The translations under genes and the position numbers were made by a program. The notes below the pieces were generated by a model. The model was not told the origin of the DNA. It made no database searches and worked only from the letters and a program-made list of their open reading frames with translations. A DNA stretch of 45,539 nt from contig JAIKZI010000072.1 in the NCBI GenBank assembly GCA_024682375.1, forward strand, positions 1 to 45,539. Direction: 5' to 3'. Origin of the DNA: Lachnospiraceae bacterium. GTDB lineage: Bacteria; Bacillota; Clostridia; Lachnospirales; Lachnospiraceae. Shown here piece after piece: positions 7,780 through 15,959 of this stretch (its first letter is position 1; every line of letters begins with the position of its first letter).

Positions 7780-7846
7780 AACTTTTTTCCGAGAACTCTG
7801 TATATTTTTCACTGTTGAAACAAACGATGAATGAAGGAGAAGTACT

Positions 7847-9361
7847 ATGTCAAAGATGTTAGATCTTTCTAAGAGCGTGTACGAAATATGCACAGAGTAT
7901 CCTGAAGCGATAGACATCATGGCAGGACTAGGGTTCAAAGACATCACGAAGCCGATGGCACTATCCACTATGGGAAAGATGATGACGATTCCTAGAGGCG
8001 CTTTGATAAAAGGCGTCGATATGAATGAAATCATAAAGGCTTTCCAGGATGCAGGATTTGTAATTGGAAAACCTATGGATGATCGTGTTGTGAAGATCAA
8101 AGATTATATAAAGCGTCTTACACAGGGCGAGGATATAGATTCTGTAAGAAAGGATTTCGTAGAAAATTTTGAAGATGTAGATGCTTCAGAAATTGCAAGA
8201 GCTGAACAGGAAATTATAAAGCAGGGAACACCTGTAAGTGATGTTCAGAAACTTTGCGATGTTCATTCGGCTCTTTTCCATGGAAGAACCAGAGAAGAAC
8301 AGATTCAGAATGCAGAGGCTGCAGTAAACAAATCTTTAAAGATGCAGCATGAGAGAAATCTTAAAACAGCCAAAAACCTGGAGGAGTTTCGAAAGATTGA
8401 AGGTCATCCGGTTAATGTATTTATAAATGAAAATGAAGTTATAAAAACACTTATAACAAATTTAAGAAAAGTGCTAAATTCACTTAATGATCCTTCAGAT
8501 ATGCTTGAGGATGAAATTAGGAAGGTGAAGGATGCACTTAATGAAGTTAGGAACGTTCAGATTCATTACGCGAGAAAGGGTGATCTCATTTACCCTGTAT
8601 TAAAGAGAGACTATAAATTCTCTGGCCCTTCAGATGTTATGTGGGGTGTCGATGATGAAATCCGTGATGAACTAGGACTTATATATAGATCAATTCCAAC
8701 CCTTGATGATTGGAAGGAAAGATTGGAAGCTGTTTTACGTCGCGCTGATGAGATGATTTACAAAGAAAATAGCATTTTGTTCCCATTATGTATGGAGCGT
8801 TTCGATGAAAAAACATGGATGAGAATCTATTATGAGATGCCTTCCTACAGAAGTCTGCTTCAGGGCGACTATCCAATCTGGAAAGAAGCCGAGGATGCCC
8901 GGGATAAATATGAAACAGTGGGCGGAGTCGTTAAAGAAGAATATAAAGAGTCTGCTTCGATTGGAGCAGATGATTTCATCACTTTGGGAAGCGGACATAT
9001 GAAGAGACATCAGATTGAAAAGGTACTCGATACTATACCGCTTGAGATATCATTCGTAGATGAAAATGATATCAATCGTTATTTCAATGATGGCCCAGAT
9101 GAAAAGTATTTCAAACGTCCAGATATGGCTATTGATAAATCTGTTTATCAGTGCCATCCACCACAGATCGAAATGATGGTGAAATCTGTTATTTCCGATC
9201 TTAAGTCAGGAAAAAAGGACAGTGTTGATGTCTGGCTGGAAAAGTATGGTGAACCTTGCCTGGTTCGTTATATGGCTGTCAGAGATGATGACGCATCTTA
9301 TGTGGGAACTATGGAAGTAGTACAGAAAATGGGATTCGCAAGAGACCATTTTTTAAAATAA
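7847..9361 (+). CDS. DUF1858-DUF438-hemerythrin-PAS protein
   Basis: This 504-residue soluble protein has four domains: DUF1858 (about 4-73), DUF438 (about 81-146), a hemerythrin-like helical bundle (about 187-315) and a C-terminal PAS-like domain (about 380-500). Proteins of this architecture are thought to sense or handle oxygen, nitric oxide or iron-sulfur stress. Some usual iron ligands are kept (H187 in GHP, E197, H240, E307 in YKENSILFP). The His-His pair of the second helix reads H240-Y241, and the segment normally reading W-G-x-H-D-E-I has D269-D270, so the site may bind metal differently. A GAAGGAG ribosome binding site precedes the ATG. The next gene encodes a free DUF1858 domain. 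Confidence 0.9.
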   Translation: MSKMLDLSKSVYEICTEYPEAIDIMAGLGFKDITKPMALSTMGKMMTIPRGALIKGVDMNEIIKAFQDAGFVIGKPMDDRVVKIKDYIKRLTQGEDIDSVRKDFVENFEDVDASEIARAEQEIIKQGTPVSDVQKLCDVHSALFHGRTREEQIQNAEAAVNKSLKMQHERNLKTAKNLEEFRKIEGHPVNVFINENEVIKTLITNLRKVLNSLNDPSDMLEDEIRKVKDALNEVRNVQIHYARKGDLIYPVLKRDYKFSGPSDVMWGVDDEIRDELGLIYRSIPTLDDWKERLEAVLRRADEMIYKENSILFPLCMERFDEKTWMRIYYEMPSYRSLLQGDYPIWKEAEDARDKYETVGGVVKEEYKESASIGADDFITLGSGHMKRHQIEKVLDTIPLEISFVDENDINRYFNDGPDEKYFKRPDMAIDKSVYQCHPPQIEMMVKSVISDLKSGKKDSVDVWLEKYGEPCLVRYMAVRDDDASYVGTMEVVQKMGFARDHFLK

Positions 9362-9380
9362 AAGAGAGGATATAAAAGAG

Positions 9381-9611
9381 ATGGAAAAAATACTAGACCT
9401 AAATATGTGTGTTTGGGACCTTGCGAGAGAGGTGCCTGAGTTTCTAGATATTATGGCTAGCGTTGGCTTTGAGGAGATGAGACATTGTGCCATGGAAAAC
9501 CCTAAAACAAAGGAACTCACAATGCCTATGGCTGTGATGAACCATGGGCAGGATGTATCGATGGTTATCGATGCATTCAAAAAAGCAGGCTTTACAGTAA
9601 TTAATGAGTAA
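9381..9611 (+). CDS. Stand-alone DUF1858 domain protein
   Basis: The 76-residue protein aligns along its whole length with residues 4-73 of the upstream DUF438 protein, sharing the LDL-x(3)-V start, the D-I-M-A-x-(L/V)-G-F core and the final AF-x(2)-AGF. It is therefore a paralogue of the N-terminal domain. The function of DUF1858 is not established; it often accompanies hemerythrin, Fe-S repair and CO/NO-related proteins. It starts 19 bases after its neighbour with an AGAGAGGA ribosome binding site, so it is co-transcribed and may act as a partner or competitor of that protein. Confidence 0.85.
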   Translation: MEKILDLNMCVWDLAREVPEFLDIMASVGFEEMRHCAMENPKTKELTMPMAVMNHGQDVSMVIDAFKKAGFTVINE

Positions 9612-9706
9612 AGCATAACCCCTAAATAACCCTCAACAAACTATTAAAATCACAAAGTTGAATGAGAATGAATATTCCTACCCGCAAGTTGAATATTTTT
9701 CTCGAC

Positions 9707-9758
9707 AAAATCGCCAAAATCGTTCGCAAAAAATTGTGAATGATTTTGGCGATTTTTG
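9707..9758 (+). terminator. Strong terminator after the DUF1858 gene
   Basis: A 15-bp perfect stem (9707-9721 with 9742-9756) extends by six further pairs, one of them G-T, around an A-rich loop. It ends in five T residues. It separates the hemerythrin operon from the fructose operon. Confidence 0.9.
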
Positions 9759-9759
9759 A

Positions 9760-9789
9760 TTGATTATGACCGATAATGCAATATATAAT
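9760..9789 (+). promoter_or_regulatory. Promoter of the fructose PTS operon
   Basis: TTGATT (9760-9765) and TATAAT (9784-9789) are separated by 18 bases. Transcription would start near 9796. This places the longest-frame ATG at 9776 inside the promoter and supports the later TTG start for FruR. Confidence 0.7.
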
Positions 9790-9808
9790 GTGGGTAATGA
9801 ATGAAATT

Positions 9809-9828
9809 GACCGTTTAGGAGAACGGTC
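9809..9828 (+). promoter_or_regulatory. Candidate FruR operator
   Basis: A perfect 7-bp inverted repeat (9809-9815 with 9822-9828, centre TAGGAG) lies about 13-33 bases downstream of the predicted transcription start and before the FruR start. The position suits a repressor roadblock and autoregulation. Binding by FruR is an inference. Confidence 0.45.
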
Positions 9829-9850
9829 GGATGTTTTAGGAGGTCAAGGC

Positions 9851-10588
9851 TTGCTTACAGAAGACAGACTTGCGATGATCTGCGAATATGTTGATCGCAT
9901 GGGGAGCGCGACAGTAGCGGACATCATGGAATACACAGGTGCGTCTGAATCTACTGTCCGAAGAGATTTGGCTACATTGGATGTCAGCTCCAAACTATCT
10001 CGTGTAAGAGGTGGAGCAATTTCCAATAGACCGAATACGAAGGACGAGAAGGTTTCAAGACGTAGAACTAAAAATGCGTCAGATAAAATGGCTGTCGCTT
10101 CATATGCAGCATCGCTTATAAATGATGACGATTTTGTCTACCTAGATTCAGGTACAACAATTGAACTTATGATAGATAAGATCGAAGCCAAAGAGGCGGT
10201 ATTTGTGACCAATTCGGTTACTAATGTGGTTGCACTCACTAAGCGTGGGTTCAAGGCTTTTATTCTCGGGGGAGAATATAAGGATTCTACAGATGCCGTC
10301 GTAGGAGAAGAGGCAATCAATAATGTATTGAAGTATAACTTCACAAAAGGTTTCTTTGGAGCAAATGGTGTTACAAAGAAGAACGGGTTTACAACTCCTG
10401 AGATGAAGGAAGCTCTTATGAAAAGAGCTGCTATGGACAATACAAAAGATGTTTTTGTACTTGTCGATGCAGAAAAATTCGGACAGATTTCTGCTGTGAA
10501 ATTTGCAGAATTCGATAAAGCGAAGATTATTACAACTCGTCTTAGGGATGATAACTATTCTAAGTGCACTAATGTAACGGAGGTGTGA
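9851..10588 (+). CDS. fruR: DeoR-family repressor of the fructose operon
   Basis: The 245-residue product has a DeoR helix-turn-helix at about 3-57 (VADIMEYTGASESTVRRDLATLD) and a sugar-phosphate-sensing domain with DSGTT and the typical GANG segment. I place the start at the TTG at 9851. An AGGAGGT sits six bases upstream, the sequence then begins MLTEDR as in the family, and the upstream ATG lies within the promoter. The stop overlaps the ribosome binding site region of fruK by tight spacing, so the genes are co-translated. By family and context it should repress the operon and release on fructose-1-phosphate. Confidence 0.9.
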   Translation: MLTEDRLAMICEYVDRMGSATVADIMEYTGASESTVRRDLATLDVSSKLSRVRGGAISNRPNTKDEKVSRRRTKNASDKMAVASYAASLINDDDFVYLDSGTTIELMIDKIEAKEAVFVTNSVTNVVALTKRGFKAFILGGEYKDSTDAVVGEEAINNVLKYNFTKGFFGANGVTKKNGFTTPEMKEALMKRAAMDNTKDVFVLVDAEKFGQISAVKFAEFDKAKIITTRLRDDNYSKCTNVTEV

Positions 10589-10590
10589 GA

Positions 10591-11511
10591 ATGATTTACA
10601 CAGTAACCTTAAATCCTTCAATTGACTATATCGCTGATGTAGAGAATTTCGAAGTTGGCGAAGTTAATCGTACTTGTAAGGAAATCATGTATCCAGGCGG
10701 AAAGGGAATCAATGTTTCTATTGTTTTGAAACATCTTGGATTCGAAAATACAGCCCTTGGATTTACAGCTGGTTTTACTGGAAATGAAATCAAGAGAATG
10801 CTCGAAACTGAAGGAATTAATACAGACTTTATCGAAGTTAAAGATGGAATTTCACGTATTAATTTAAAACTTCGTTCCAATGGTGAGACAGAGATTAATG
10901 GAATGGGACCTCGCGTTTCAAAAGAAAATATTGAGGAACTTTTTTCCAAAATCGATAAATTGAAAGAAGGCGATGTATTAGTACTCGCCGGATCAATTCC
11001 TTCTACAATGCCTGAGACGATGTACTCAGATATTATGAAGAGACTTATGGATAAAAAGGTCTTGATTGCAGTAGATGCGACAAAAGATCTTCTTATGAAT
11101 ACACTTTCATATCATCCATTTGTAATCAAACCTAACCATAAGGAATTGGGTGAGATTTTTGGTGTCAAACTTGAAACAGCCGAAGAGATTCTTCCATATG
11201 CGAAGAAGCTTCAGGAAAAGGGAGCTAGAAACGTAATTGTTTCTATGGGCAAGAATGGCGCTATGATGGTTGATGAAAACGGAGACTGGAGATACAACGG
11301 TACTTTTGATAAGCCTGTTGTAAATACAGTTGGTGCAGGAGATTCATTTGTAGCTGGATTTACAGCTGGATATCTTGCAACAAAAGATTATGAGAAGGCT
11401 TTCTATACAGGCCTTTGCTCAGGATCAGCTTCTTCATATTCAGAAGAACTTGCGAAGAAAGAAGAAGTAAAGGAACTTTTAGACATACTTGGTAGAGACT
11501 ACGAATTTTAA
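10591..11511 (+). CDS. fruK: 1-phosphofructokinase
   Basis: A 306-residue PfkB-family sugar kinase that phosphorylates fructose-1-phosphate, the product of the PTS, to fructose-1,6-bisphosphate. It begins TVTLNPSIDY, as FruK proteins do, with GGKG at 36-39 and the PfkB signature GAGD at 248-251 holding the catalytic D251. The longest frame starts at a GTG two codons earlier, but that GTG lies in the ribosome binding site, so the ATG at 10591 after CGGAGGTG is preferred. It lies between fruR and fruA. Confidence 0.95.
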   Translation: MIYTVTLNPSIDYIADVENFEVGEVNRTCKEIMYPGGKGINVSIVLKHLGFENTALGFTAGFTGNEIKRMLETEGINTDFIEVKDGISRINLKLRSNGETEINGMGPRVSKENIEELFSKIDKLKEGDVLVLAGSIPSTMPETMYSDIMKRLMDKKVLIAVDATKDLLMNTLSYHPFVIKPNHKELGEIFGVKLETAEEILPYAKKLQEKGARNVIVSMGKNGAMMVDENGDWRYNGTFDKPVVNTVGAGDSFVAGFTAGYLATKDYEKAFYTGLCSGSASSYSEELAKKEEVKELLDILGRDYEF

Positions 11512-11591
11512 GGCTATTACTTCTGTGGGTTCTTATATAGAAGTTTAGTATAAAGGGTAACCTATCGGGTTTTATGAAGGGAGACGTAAGC

Positions 11592-13601
11592 ATGAAGACC
11601 AGAGATTTACTTCAGGTTCAGTCTATTGAACTGAATGGCCATGCTACATCAAAAGAGGATGCCATTAATAAGATGGTCGACCTCATGGTTAAGCAGGGTA
11701 ACATTGGTGATGCAGAAACATATAAAAAAGGTGTTTTTGCAAGAGAGGCAGAGGGCACTACAGGTGTAGGTGATGGTATCGCTATTCCTCATTGTAAGTC
11801 AGACGCGGTTAAGAAACCGGGACTTGCAGCAATGGTGCTTCCAGATGGTGTTGATTTCGAAGCTATGGACGGAGAAAAGGTTAATCTTATTTTCCTTATC
11901 GCTGCTCCAAACACAGAAGACAATGTTCATCTTGAAGTATTAAGTAATCTTTCTACATTACTGATGAGACCAGAGTTTGTAGCAGCACTTAAAGCTGCAA
12001 AGACTCCAGAAGAGTTTTTGACTGTTATCGACAAGGCTGAAAGCGGAGAGACAGTCAAGGAAGTTAGCGCTAACGGATACGATGTACTCGCAGTAACAGC
12101 TTGTCCAACAGGTATTGCACATACTTATATGGCTGCTGAAGCTTTGGAGCAGGCCGGCAAGAAGAACGGTGTTTCTATCAAAGTTGAGACAAGAGGATCT
12201 GGCGGTGCTAAGAATGTACTTACAGATGATGATATTAAGAATGCAAAGGGTATCATTGTAGCAGCTGATACAAAGGTTCCTATGGATAGATTTGATGGAA
12301 AGAAAGTTATCCAGGTTCAGGTTGCTGATGGTATTCATAAGCCAGATGAGCTTATTAAGAAAGCTGTAAATGGCGATGCAAAAGTTTATAGAGCAACAGG
12401 CGAGGAAGCTGCTGATAAGAAGGCAGCTGGCGGAGCAGGACATCAGATTTATACACATCTAATGAGTGGTGTATCACATATGCTTCCATTCGTTATTGGT
12501 GGTGGTATCCTAATCGCCCTCGCATTCCTAGTAGATACAATTTGCGGACTCGGTGGAACAGCCGGTGGCGCATTTGGTACAGCAACTCCACTTTCAGCTT
12601 TCCTTAAGTTTGTAGGTGGACAGGCTATGGGACTTATGGTTCCAGTACTTGCAGGTTATATCGCATACTCAATTGCTGATAGACCTGGTCTTGCAGTCGG
12701 ATTTACAGGCGGTATGTTAGCCGTAGCTGGAAACCCTGCGATTGCAGCTTATTCAAAGACATGGGCAGACCTCGGAACAAATGGTGGTGCATTTAACCAC
12801 TTCATCGAAAAGTTTGCCTTTGCAGCAGAAAATGTAAACACTGTATCTGGATTCCTCGGTGGTATTGTCATCGGTTTCCTTTCAGGTTACATCGTTCTCT
12901 GGTTAAAGAAGTGCACAGAGAATCTTCCAGATTCTCTACAGGGTATTAGACCTACACTTATTTACCCACTATGCGGTATCTTTATCGTAGGACTCCTTAT
13001 GTGCTTCATCTTCAATCCTATTATCGGTGTTATCAATACAGCACTTTCAAGCGGATTGAACTCAATTTATAACAGTGGAGCTATTTGGCTTCTTGGATTA
13101 CTCCTTGGAGCAATGATGGCTATTGATATGGGTGGCCCTATCAACAAGGCAGCTTATGTATTTGGTACAGGTATGCTTACACAGGCCGCTTCAGACCCTA
13201 AACTTGAAACAGTTGCTTTCATTTCAATGGCAGCAGTAATGGTTGGTGGTATGGTTCCTCCTCTTGGAATCGCTCTTGCTTGTAAAGTATTCCCTAAGAA
13301 GTTTACAAAGGCTGAGAGATCATCATGGGTTTCAAATATTATCATGGGTGCTTCATTTATCACAGAAGGTGCAATTCCATTTGCAGCTGCTGACCCAGCA
13401 CATGTAATTCCTGCAACAATGGCAGGTGCAGGTGTAGCCGGACTTCTTTCAGCACTATTTGGATGCACACTTAGAGCACCTCACGGTGGTGTATTCGTAT
13501 TCGCAACAATCGGAAACCCACTTATGTACATCGTAGCTTGGCTCGCTGGTTCTTTGGTAACAATGTTCCTACTTGGAGTATTGAAGAAAGACGTCGAGTA
13601 A
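11592..13601 (+). CDS. fruA: Fructose-specific PTS permease, EIIABC
   Basis: The 669-residue protein carries all three PTS modules in order. EIIA is at about 1-150 with phospho-acceptor H67 in AIPHC, EIIB at about 164-260 with phospho-cysteine C171 in TACPTGIAHT, and the membrane EIIC domain runs from about 290 to the end with eight or more hydrophobic segments. It imports fructose as fructose-1-phosphate. The frame opens at 11574, but AAGGGAG precedes the ATG at 11592, which matches family starts. About 80 bases separate it from fruK with no terminator. Confidence 0.95.
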   Translation: MKTRDLLQVQSIELNGHATSKEDAINKMVDLMVKQGNIGDAETYKKGVFAREAEGTTGVGDGIAIPHCKSDAVKKPGLAAMVLPDGVDFEAMDGEKVNLIFLIAAPNTEDNVHLEVLSNLSTLLMRPEFVAALKAAKTPEEFLTVIDKAESGETVKEVSANGYDVLAVTACPTGIAHTYMAAEALEQAGKKNGVSIKVETRGSGGAKNVLTDDDIKNAKGIIVAADTKVPMDRFDGKKVIQVQVADGIHKPDELIKKAVNGDAKVYRATGEEAADKKAAGGAGHQIYTHLMSGVSHMLPFVIGGGILIALAFLVDTICGLGGTAGGAFGTATPLSAFLKFVGGQAMGLMVPVLAGYIAYSIADRPGLAVGFTGGMLAVAGNPAIAAYSKTWADLGTNGGAFNHFIEKFAFAAENVNTVSGFLGGIVIGFLSGYIVLWLKKCTENLPDSLQGIRPTLIYPLCGIFIVGLLMCFIFNPIIGVINTALSSGLNSIYNSGAIWLLGLLLGAMMAIDMGGPINKAAYVFGTGMLTQAASDPKLETVAFISMAAVMVGGMVPPLGIALACKVFPKKFTKAERSSWVSNIIMGASFITEGAIPFAAADPAHVIPATMAGAGVAGLLSALFGCTLRAPHGGVFVFATIGNPLMYIVAWLAGSLVTMFLLGVLKKDVE

Positions 13602-13609
13602 TCTATAAT
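13581..13609 (+). promoter_or_regulatory. Internal promoter for the HPr gene
   Basis: TTGAAG (13581-13586) and a perfect TATAAT (13604-13609) are 17 bases apart, overlapping the 3' end of fruA. It would allow HPr to be made independently of fructose induction. Confidence 0.5.
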
Positions 13610-13673
13610 TTATTCGGCATCTTTAATAAATTAATAGGCTATAACGCTATTGACGAAAAAAGGAGAATGTTCA

Positions 13674-13931
13674 ATGAAAGAATTTACTTACACACTTACT
13701 GATCCACAGGGTATGCACGCTAGACCAGCTGGTCTTTTCGTAAAGCAGGCTGCTGCTTTCCCTTGCGATGTTTCAATCGAAAAGGATGGTAAGAAAGTTA
13801 ATGCAAAAGGTATCCTTGGTGTAATGAGCTTAGGCGCAAAGCAGGGACACGAATTGCATGTAATCGTTGAAGGTGATCAGGAAGAGGAGTGCGCAGAAGC
13901 ACTTGAAGCATTCCTTAAAGAGAATCTCTAA
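13674..13931 (+). CDS. HPr-type phosphocarrier protein without the regulatory serine
   Basis: An 85-residue HPr protein with the EI-phosphorylated histidine H15 in GMHARPAG. It would pass phosphate from EI to the EIIA domain of FruA. In ordinary Firmicutes HPr, Ser46 precedes IMGVMSL and is the target of HPr kinase; here that position is G46 (KGILGVMSLG). The protein should be catalytically competent but blind to HPr kinase/CcpA regulation. The ATG at 13674 follows AAAGGAGA; the frame extends eight codons further without support. A terminator follows. It may be a fructose-dedicated HPr rather than the general one. Confidence 0.92.
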   Translation: MKEFTYTLTDPQGMHARPAGLFVKQAAAFPCDVSIEKDGKKVNAKGILGVMSLGAKQGHELHVIVEGDQEEECAEALEAFLKENL

Positions 13932-13966
13932 TAATTCTGCAAAGTGCCGAAGACTTTATTAAAGAA

Positions 13967-14005
13967 AGAGCAGAAATGGAATTTTCCATTTCTGCTCTCT
14001 TTTTT
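13967..14005. terminator. Terminator of the fructose operon, bidirectional
   Basis: A 15-bp perfect stem (13967-13981 with 13984-13998) with a very short loop is followed by a T run. The opposite side is also T-rich when read on the minus strand, so it can end the convergent gene at 14052-14696. Confidence 0.9.
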
Positions 14006-14051
14006 AGTTTTTGTAGTTAAATAAAAATTAGTTTTTTAGTGAAAATATCTC

Positions 14052-14696
14052 TTATTTTGAAAGAGAATTTGCTAGAGAATCTATTGTAGTATTAACATCA
14101 GAAAGAGCTTCATCAGATGCTGCCATACCGATGATAACATAATTGTAAGATTTAACTACAATAGTCTTAAATGACTGTGAATAAGTACCTGTATATTTTG
14201 TATAATCTGCTGTTGAAGATTCTTTCTTAAGTGAGTACTGATTCTGTATTTCTTGCATAGATGAAGAAATAATATCGTGATTAGCACAGATAAACTGGAT
14301 AGAAGATCCGTTTGAAGGATTAGCTGCGATAGAATATTCCTTCACACCAGCGCTCTTCATAGTGTCACTAGCTGATTTAAAGTTATCATTTGACTCTGGA
14401 TCCATAACCTGGAAAACAGTTCCATTAATATTTGACTTAAAAGTTTCATTTAATTTAGATGCATCTGAATCAGATAAAGCTGTCTTTTTCTGAAGAGCCT
14501 TGATAGCATCCTGACCTTTTTTGCTGTTTTCGTCAACCTTAGGCTTGTCATTTGAAATAACAAAAACGATAGCAGCAATAACAAGAATTGCAACAACTGC
14601 ACAGATGATAGCAATAATTTTTCCATTACCATTCTTTTTTGGCTCTACTGGAGTCTCGAATCCGCCATTTGGATTCTGGTAGCTTGAATTATCCAT
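14052..14696 (-). CDS. Membrane-anchored protein with extracytoplasmic domain, function unknown
   Basis: The 214-residue protein begins with a short proline, glycine and asparagine-rich cytoplasmic tail (1-25) and has one hydrophobic helix (about 27-48). It then continues as a soluble Ser/Lys-rich domain of about 165 residues. This is a type II anchor topology. I do not recognise a family; the layout resembles small sensor or surface proteins with DUF-type extracellular domains. A CGGAGGG ribosome binding site precedes the ATG. It ends against the bidirectional terminator of the fructose operon. Confidence 0.75.
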   Translation of the reverse strand: MDNSSYQNPNGGFETPVEPKKNGNGKIIAIICAVVAILVIAAIVFVISNDKPKVDENSKKGQDAIKALQKKTALSDSDASKLNETFKSNINGTVFQVMDPESNDNFKSASDTMKSAGVKEYSIAANPSNGSSIQFICANHDIISSSMQEIQNQYSLKKESSTADYTKYTGTYSQSFKTIVVKSYNYVIIGMAASDEALSDVNTTIDSLANSLSK

Positions 14697-14794
14697 TTTT
14701 TCCCTCCGTAAAAATACAAAAACCGCTTAACATTCTACCAAAAATTGCAGAGTTGGTAAACATATTAAGGAAAAAAGAACAATAATATACGTGA

Positions 14795-14823
14795 TTGAAA
14801 TAAATGACTATATATTGTAAAAT
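14795..14823 (+). promoter_or_regulatory. Promoter for the J-domain protein gene
   Basis: TTGAAA (14795-14800) and TAAAAT (14818-14823) are separated by exactly 17 bases. Transcription would start near 14830, giving an 80-base leader with an imperfect dyad at 14830-14856. Confidence 0.5.
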
Positions 14824-14910
14824 AATTTTGTAATATTTGGTGAGTAGCCCAAAATATTGACTTGAAGATTTTCCCTAGAAACGGGTTGAACAGGAAGTTC
14901 GATACTCAGA

Positions 14911-15360
14911 ATGGAATCGAAGATAATTTCATGGGAGGGTCATACTTTGGATAGAGAAGTTAGTCGAGAGTCTCTAGACGAGGAACTCAGGGAAATAGAA
15001 AAGAAACTCAAAGAACTAGAACTAAAGGAAAAGCTATTTGCTATGAAATGGGGAGTTCTAGAAGATGAGGTTCGTAAACTTGCTATAGAACGCCAGCAGT
15101 TTAGCGCTTGGAAAGAAAGTGAAGAAAAGCGTCTATCTGATATGGCTTCAGAATACGAAAGGATATCAAGTGGCGATGGAACACAGGTCGTTCAAACTGC
15201 TTGGTTTTTTACGGGAATTCATAATGATGAATCCTCACTTAAAAAGAGATATAAAGAGCTTTTAAAAATCTACCATCCAGACAACCCGGATGGTGATAAC
15301 GACATGGTTCAGGAAATTAACCGCGAGTATGATAAGCTTTATGAAAGAATATGCGGTTAA
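14911..15360 (+). CDS. Coiled-coil protein with C-terminal J-domain-like segment
   Basis: The 149-residue protein has a charged heptad-rich coiled coil at about 20-90. A C-terminal segment follows with the J-domain hallmark: a basic helix (LKKRYKELLKIY), HPD, and a downstream helix ending INREYDKLYERI. J-domains stimulate Hsp70 ATPase activity; here the domain is C-terminal and incomplete compared with DnaJ, which carries it at the N-terminus. The role is unknown. The ribosome binding site (AGGAAG) is rather far from the ATG at 14911, so the start is moderately sure. Its last four bases overlap the convergent hydrolase gene. Confidence 0.75.
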   Translation: MESKIISWEGHTLDREVSRESLDEELREIEKKLKELELKEKLFAMKWGVLEDEVRKLAIERQQFSAWKESEEKRLSDMASEYERISSGDGTQVVQTAWFFTGIHNDESSLKKRYKELLKIYHPDNPDGDNDMVQEINREYDKLYERICG

Positions 15361-15947
15361 TTGATTTTTATGTAGGGTTCGTTTTTTATTCTTTTTGAGT
15401 AAAAATATTTCAAGGTATTTATAATCTGTTCTTTTGAATATATTGTATTATCATGAGAAACAAGAGCGTGTGAAAATGGTTCTTTCTCTAAGAATTCAAT
15501 TTCGTCGTGCAGTAGGCTTACGTTGAAACCTTTTGCACTGGCGTAAAATGAATCTCCGAGAAAGAGCCATTTATTATTTACAGATACAACTAAACAATCC
15601 TTTGCATGCGAAGATGGTATTCTTGAAACTCTGATTAGATTATCATCCTTAAAAGTGAGCGAATCATTAACTATGGTTCCACGACCAGTAGATTTTTTCG
15701 TATATTTTCCAACATATAAATTCTTATCTTCAATATCAATCCTCTTTAGATTTCCAATATGATCAGCATGAAAATGAGTTATAACAATAGTTTTATTATC
15801 TATATTTTTTATAAGTTTATATGCTTCGTCATTTGATCCTGTATCGATGATGAAGTTTCTTTTTTCCCCGTAAATAATATATACATCTGCAGAAAGAGGA
15901 TTATCTTCTGCAGGAAGGTATTCGATATTTTTATCTAGTTTAATCAT
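15357..15947 (-). CDS. Metallo-beta-lactamase-fold hydrolase
   Basis: A 196-residue MBL-fold protein with a full two-metal site: H58-x-H60-x-D62-H63 in THFHADHIG, H114 in SSHAKD, D132 in LGDS and H165 in VSHDN. The fold covers glyoxalase II-like thioesterases, lactonases and nucleases; the small size and lack of extra domains suggest a small-molecule ester or thioester hydrolase. It begins 12 bases after the TetR gene and is surely in the same transcript. That links it to the acyl-carrier operon on the other strand. The substrate is unknown. Confidence 0.88.
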   Translation of the reverse strand: MIKLDKNIEYLPAEDNPLSADVYIIYGEKRNFIIDTGSNDEAYKLIKNIDNKTIVITHFHADHIGNLKRIDIEDKNLYVGKYTKKSTGRGTIVNDSLTFKDDNLIRVSRIPSSHAKDCLVVSVNNKWLFLGDSFYASAKGFNVSLLHDEIEFLEKEPFSHALVSHDNTIYSKEQIINTLKYFYSKRIKNEPYIKIN

Positions 15948-15959
15948 AAAAACTCCAAT

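Noticed and set aside
9776-9850. ATG start 25 codons upstream for FruR
   Set aside because: It lies between the -35 and -10 boxes, has no ribosome binding site and adds residues not seen in the family.
10148-10621. 157-codon minus-strand frame across fruR
   Set aside because: It is fully antisense to fruR, has no family resemblance and is rich in Cys and His as frame artefacts are.
11958-12458. 166-codon open frame on the minus strand inside fruA
   Set aside because: It is antisense to a clear EIIA/EIIB coding region, has a Cys/Ser-rich composition typical of shadow frames and no ribosome binding site.
14830-14856. Imperfect dyad as a riboswitch before the J-domain gene
   Set aside because: It is short, AT-rich and has one bulge, with no sign of a conserved aptamer core or expression platform.
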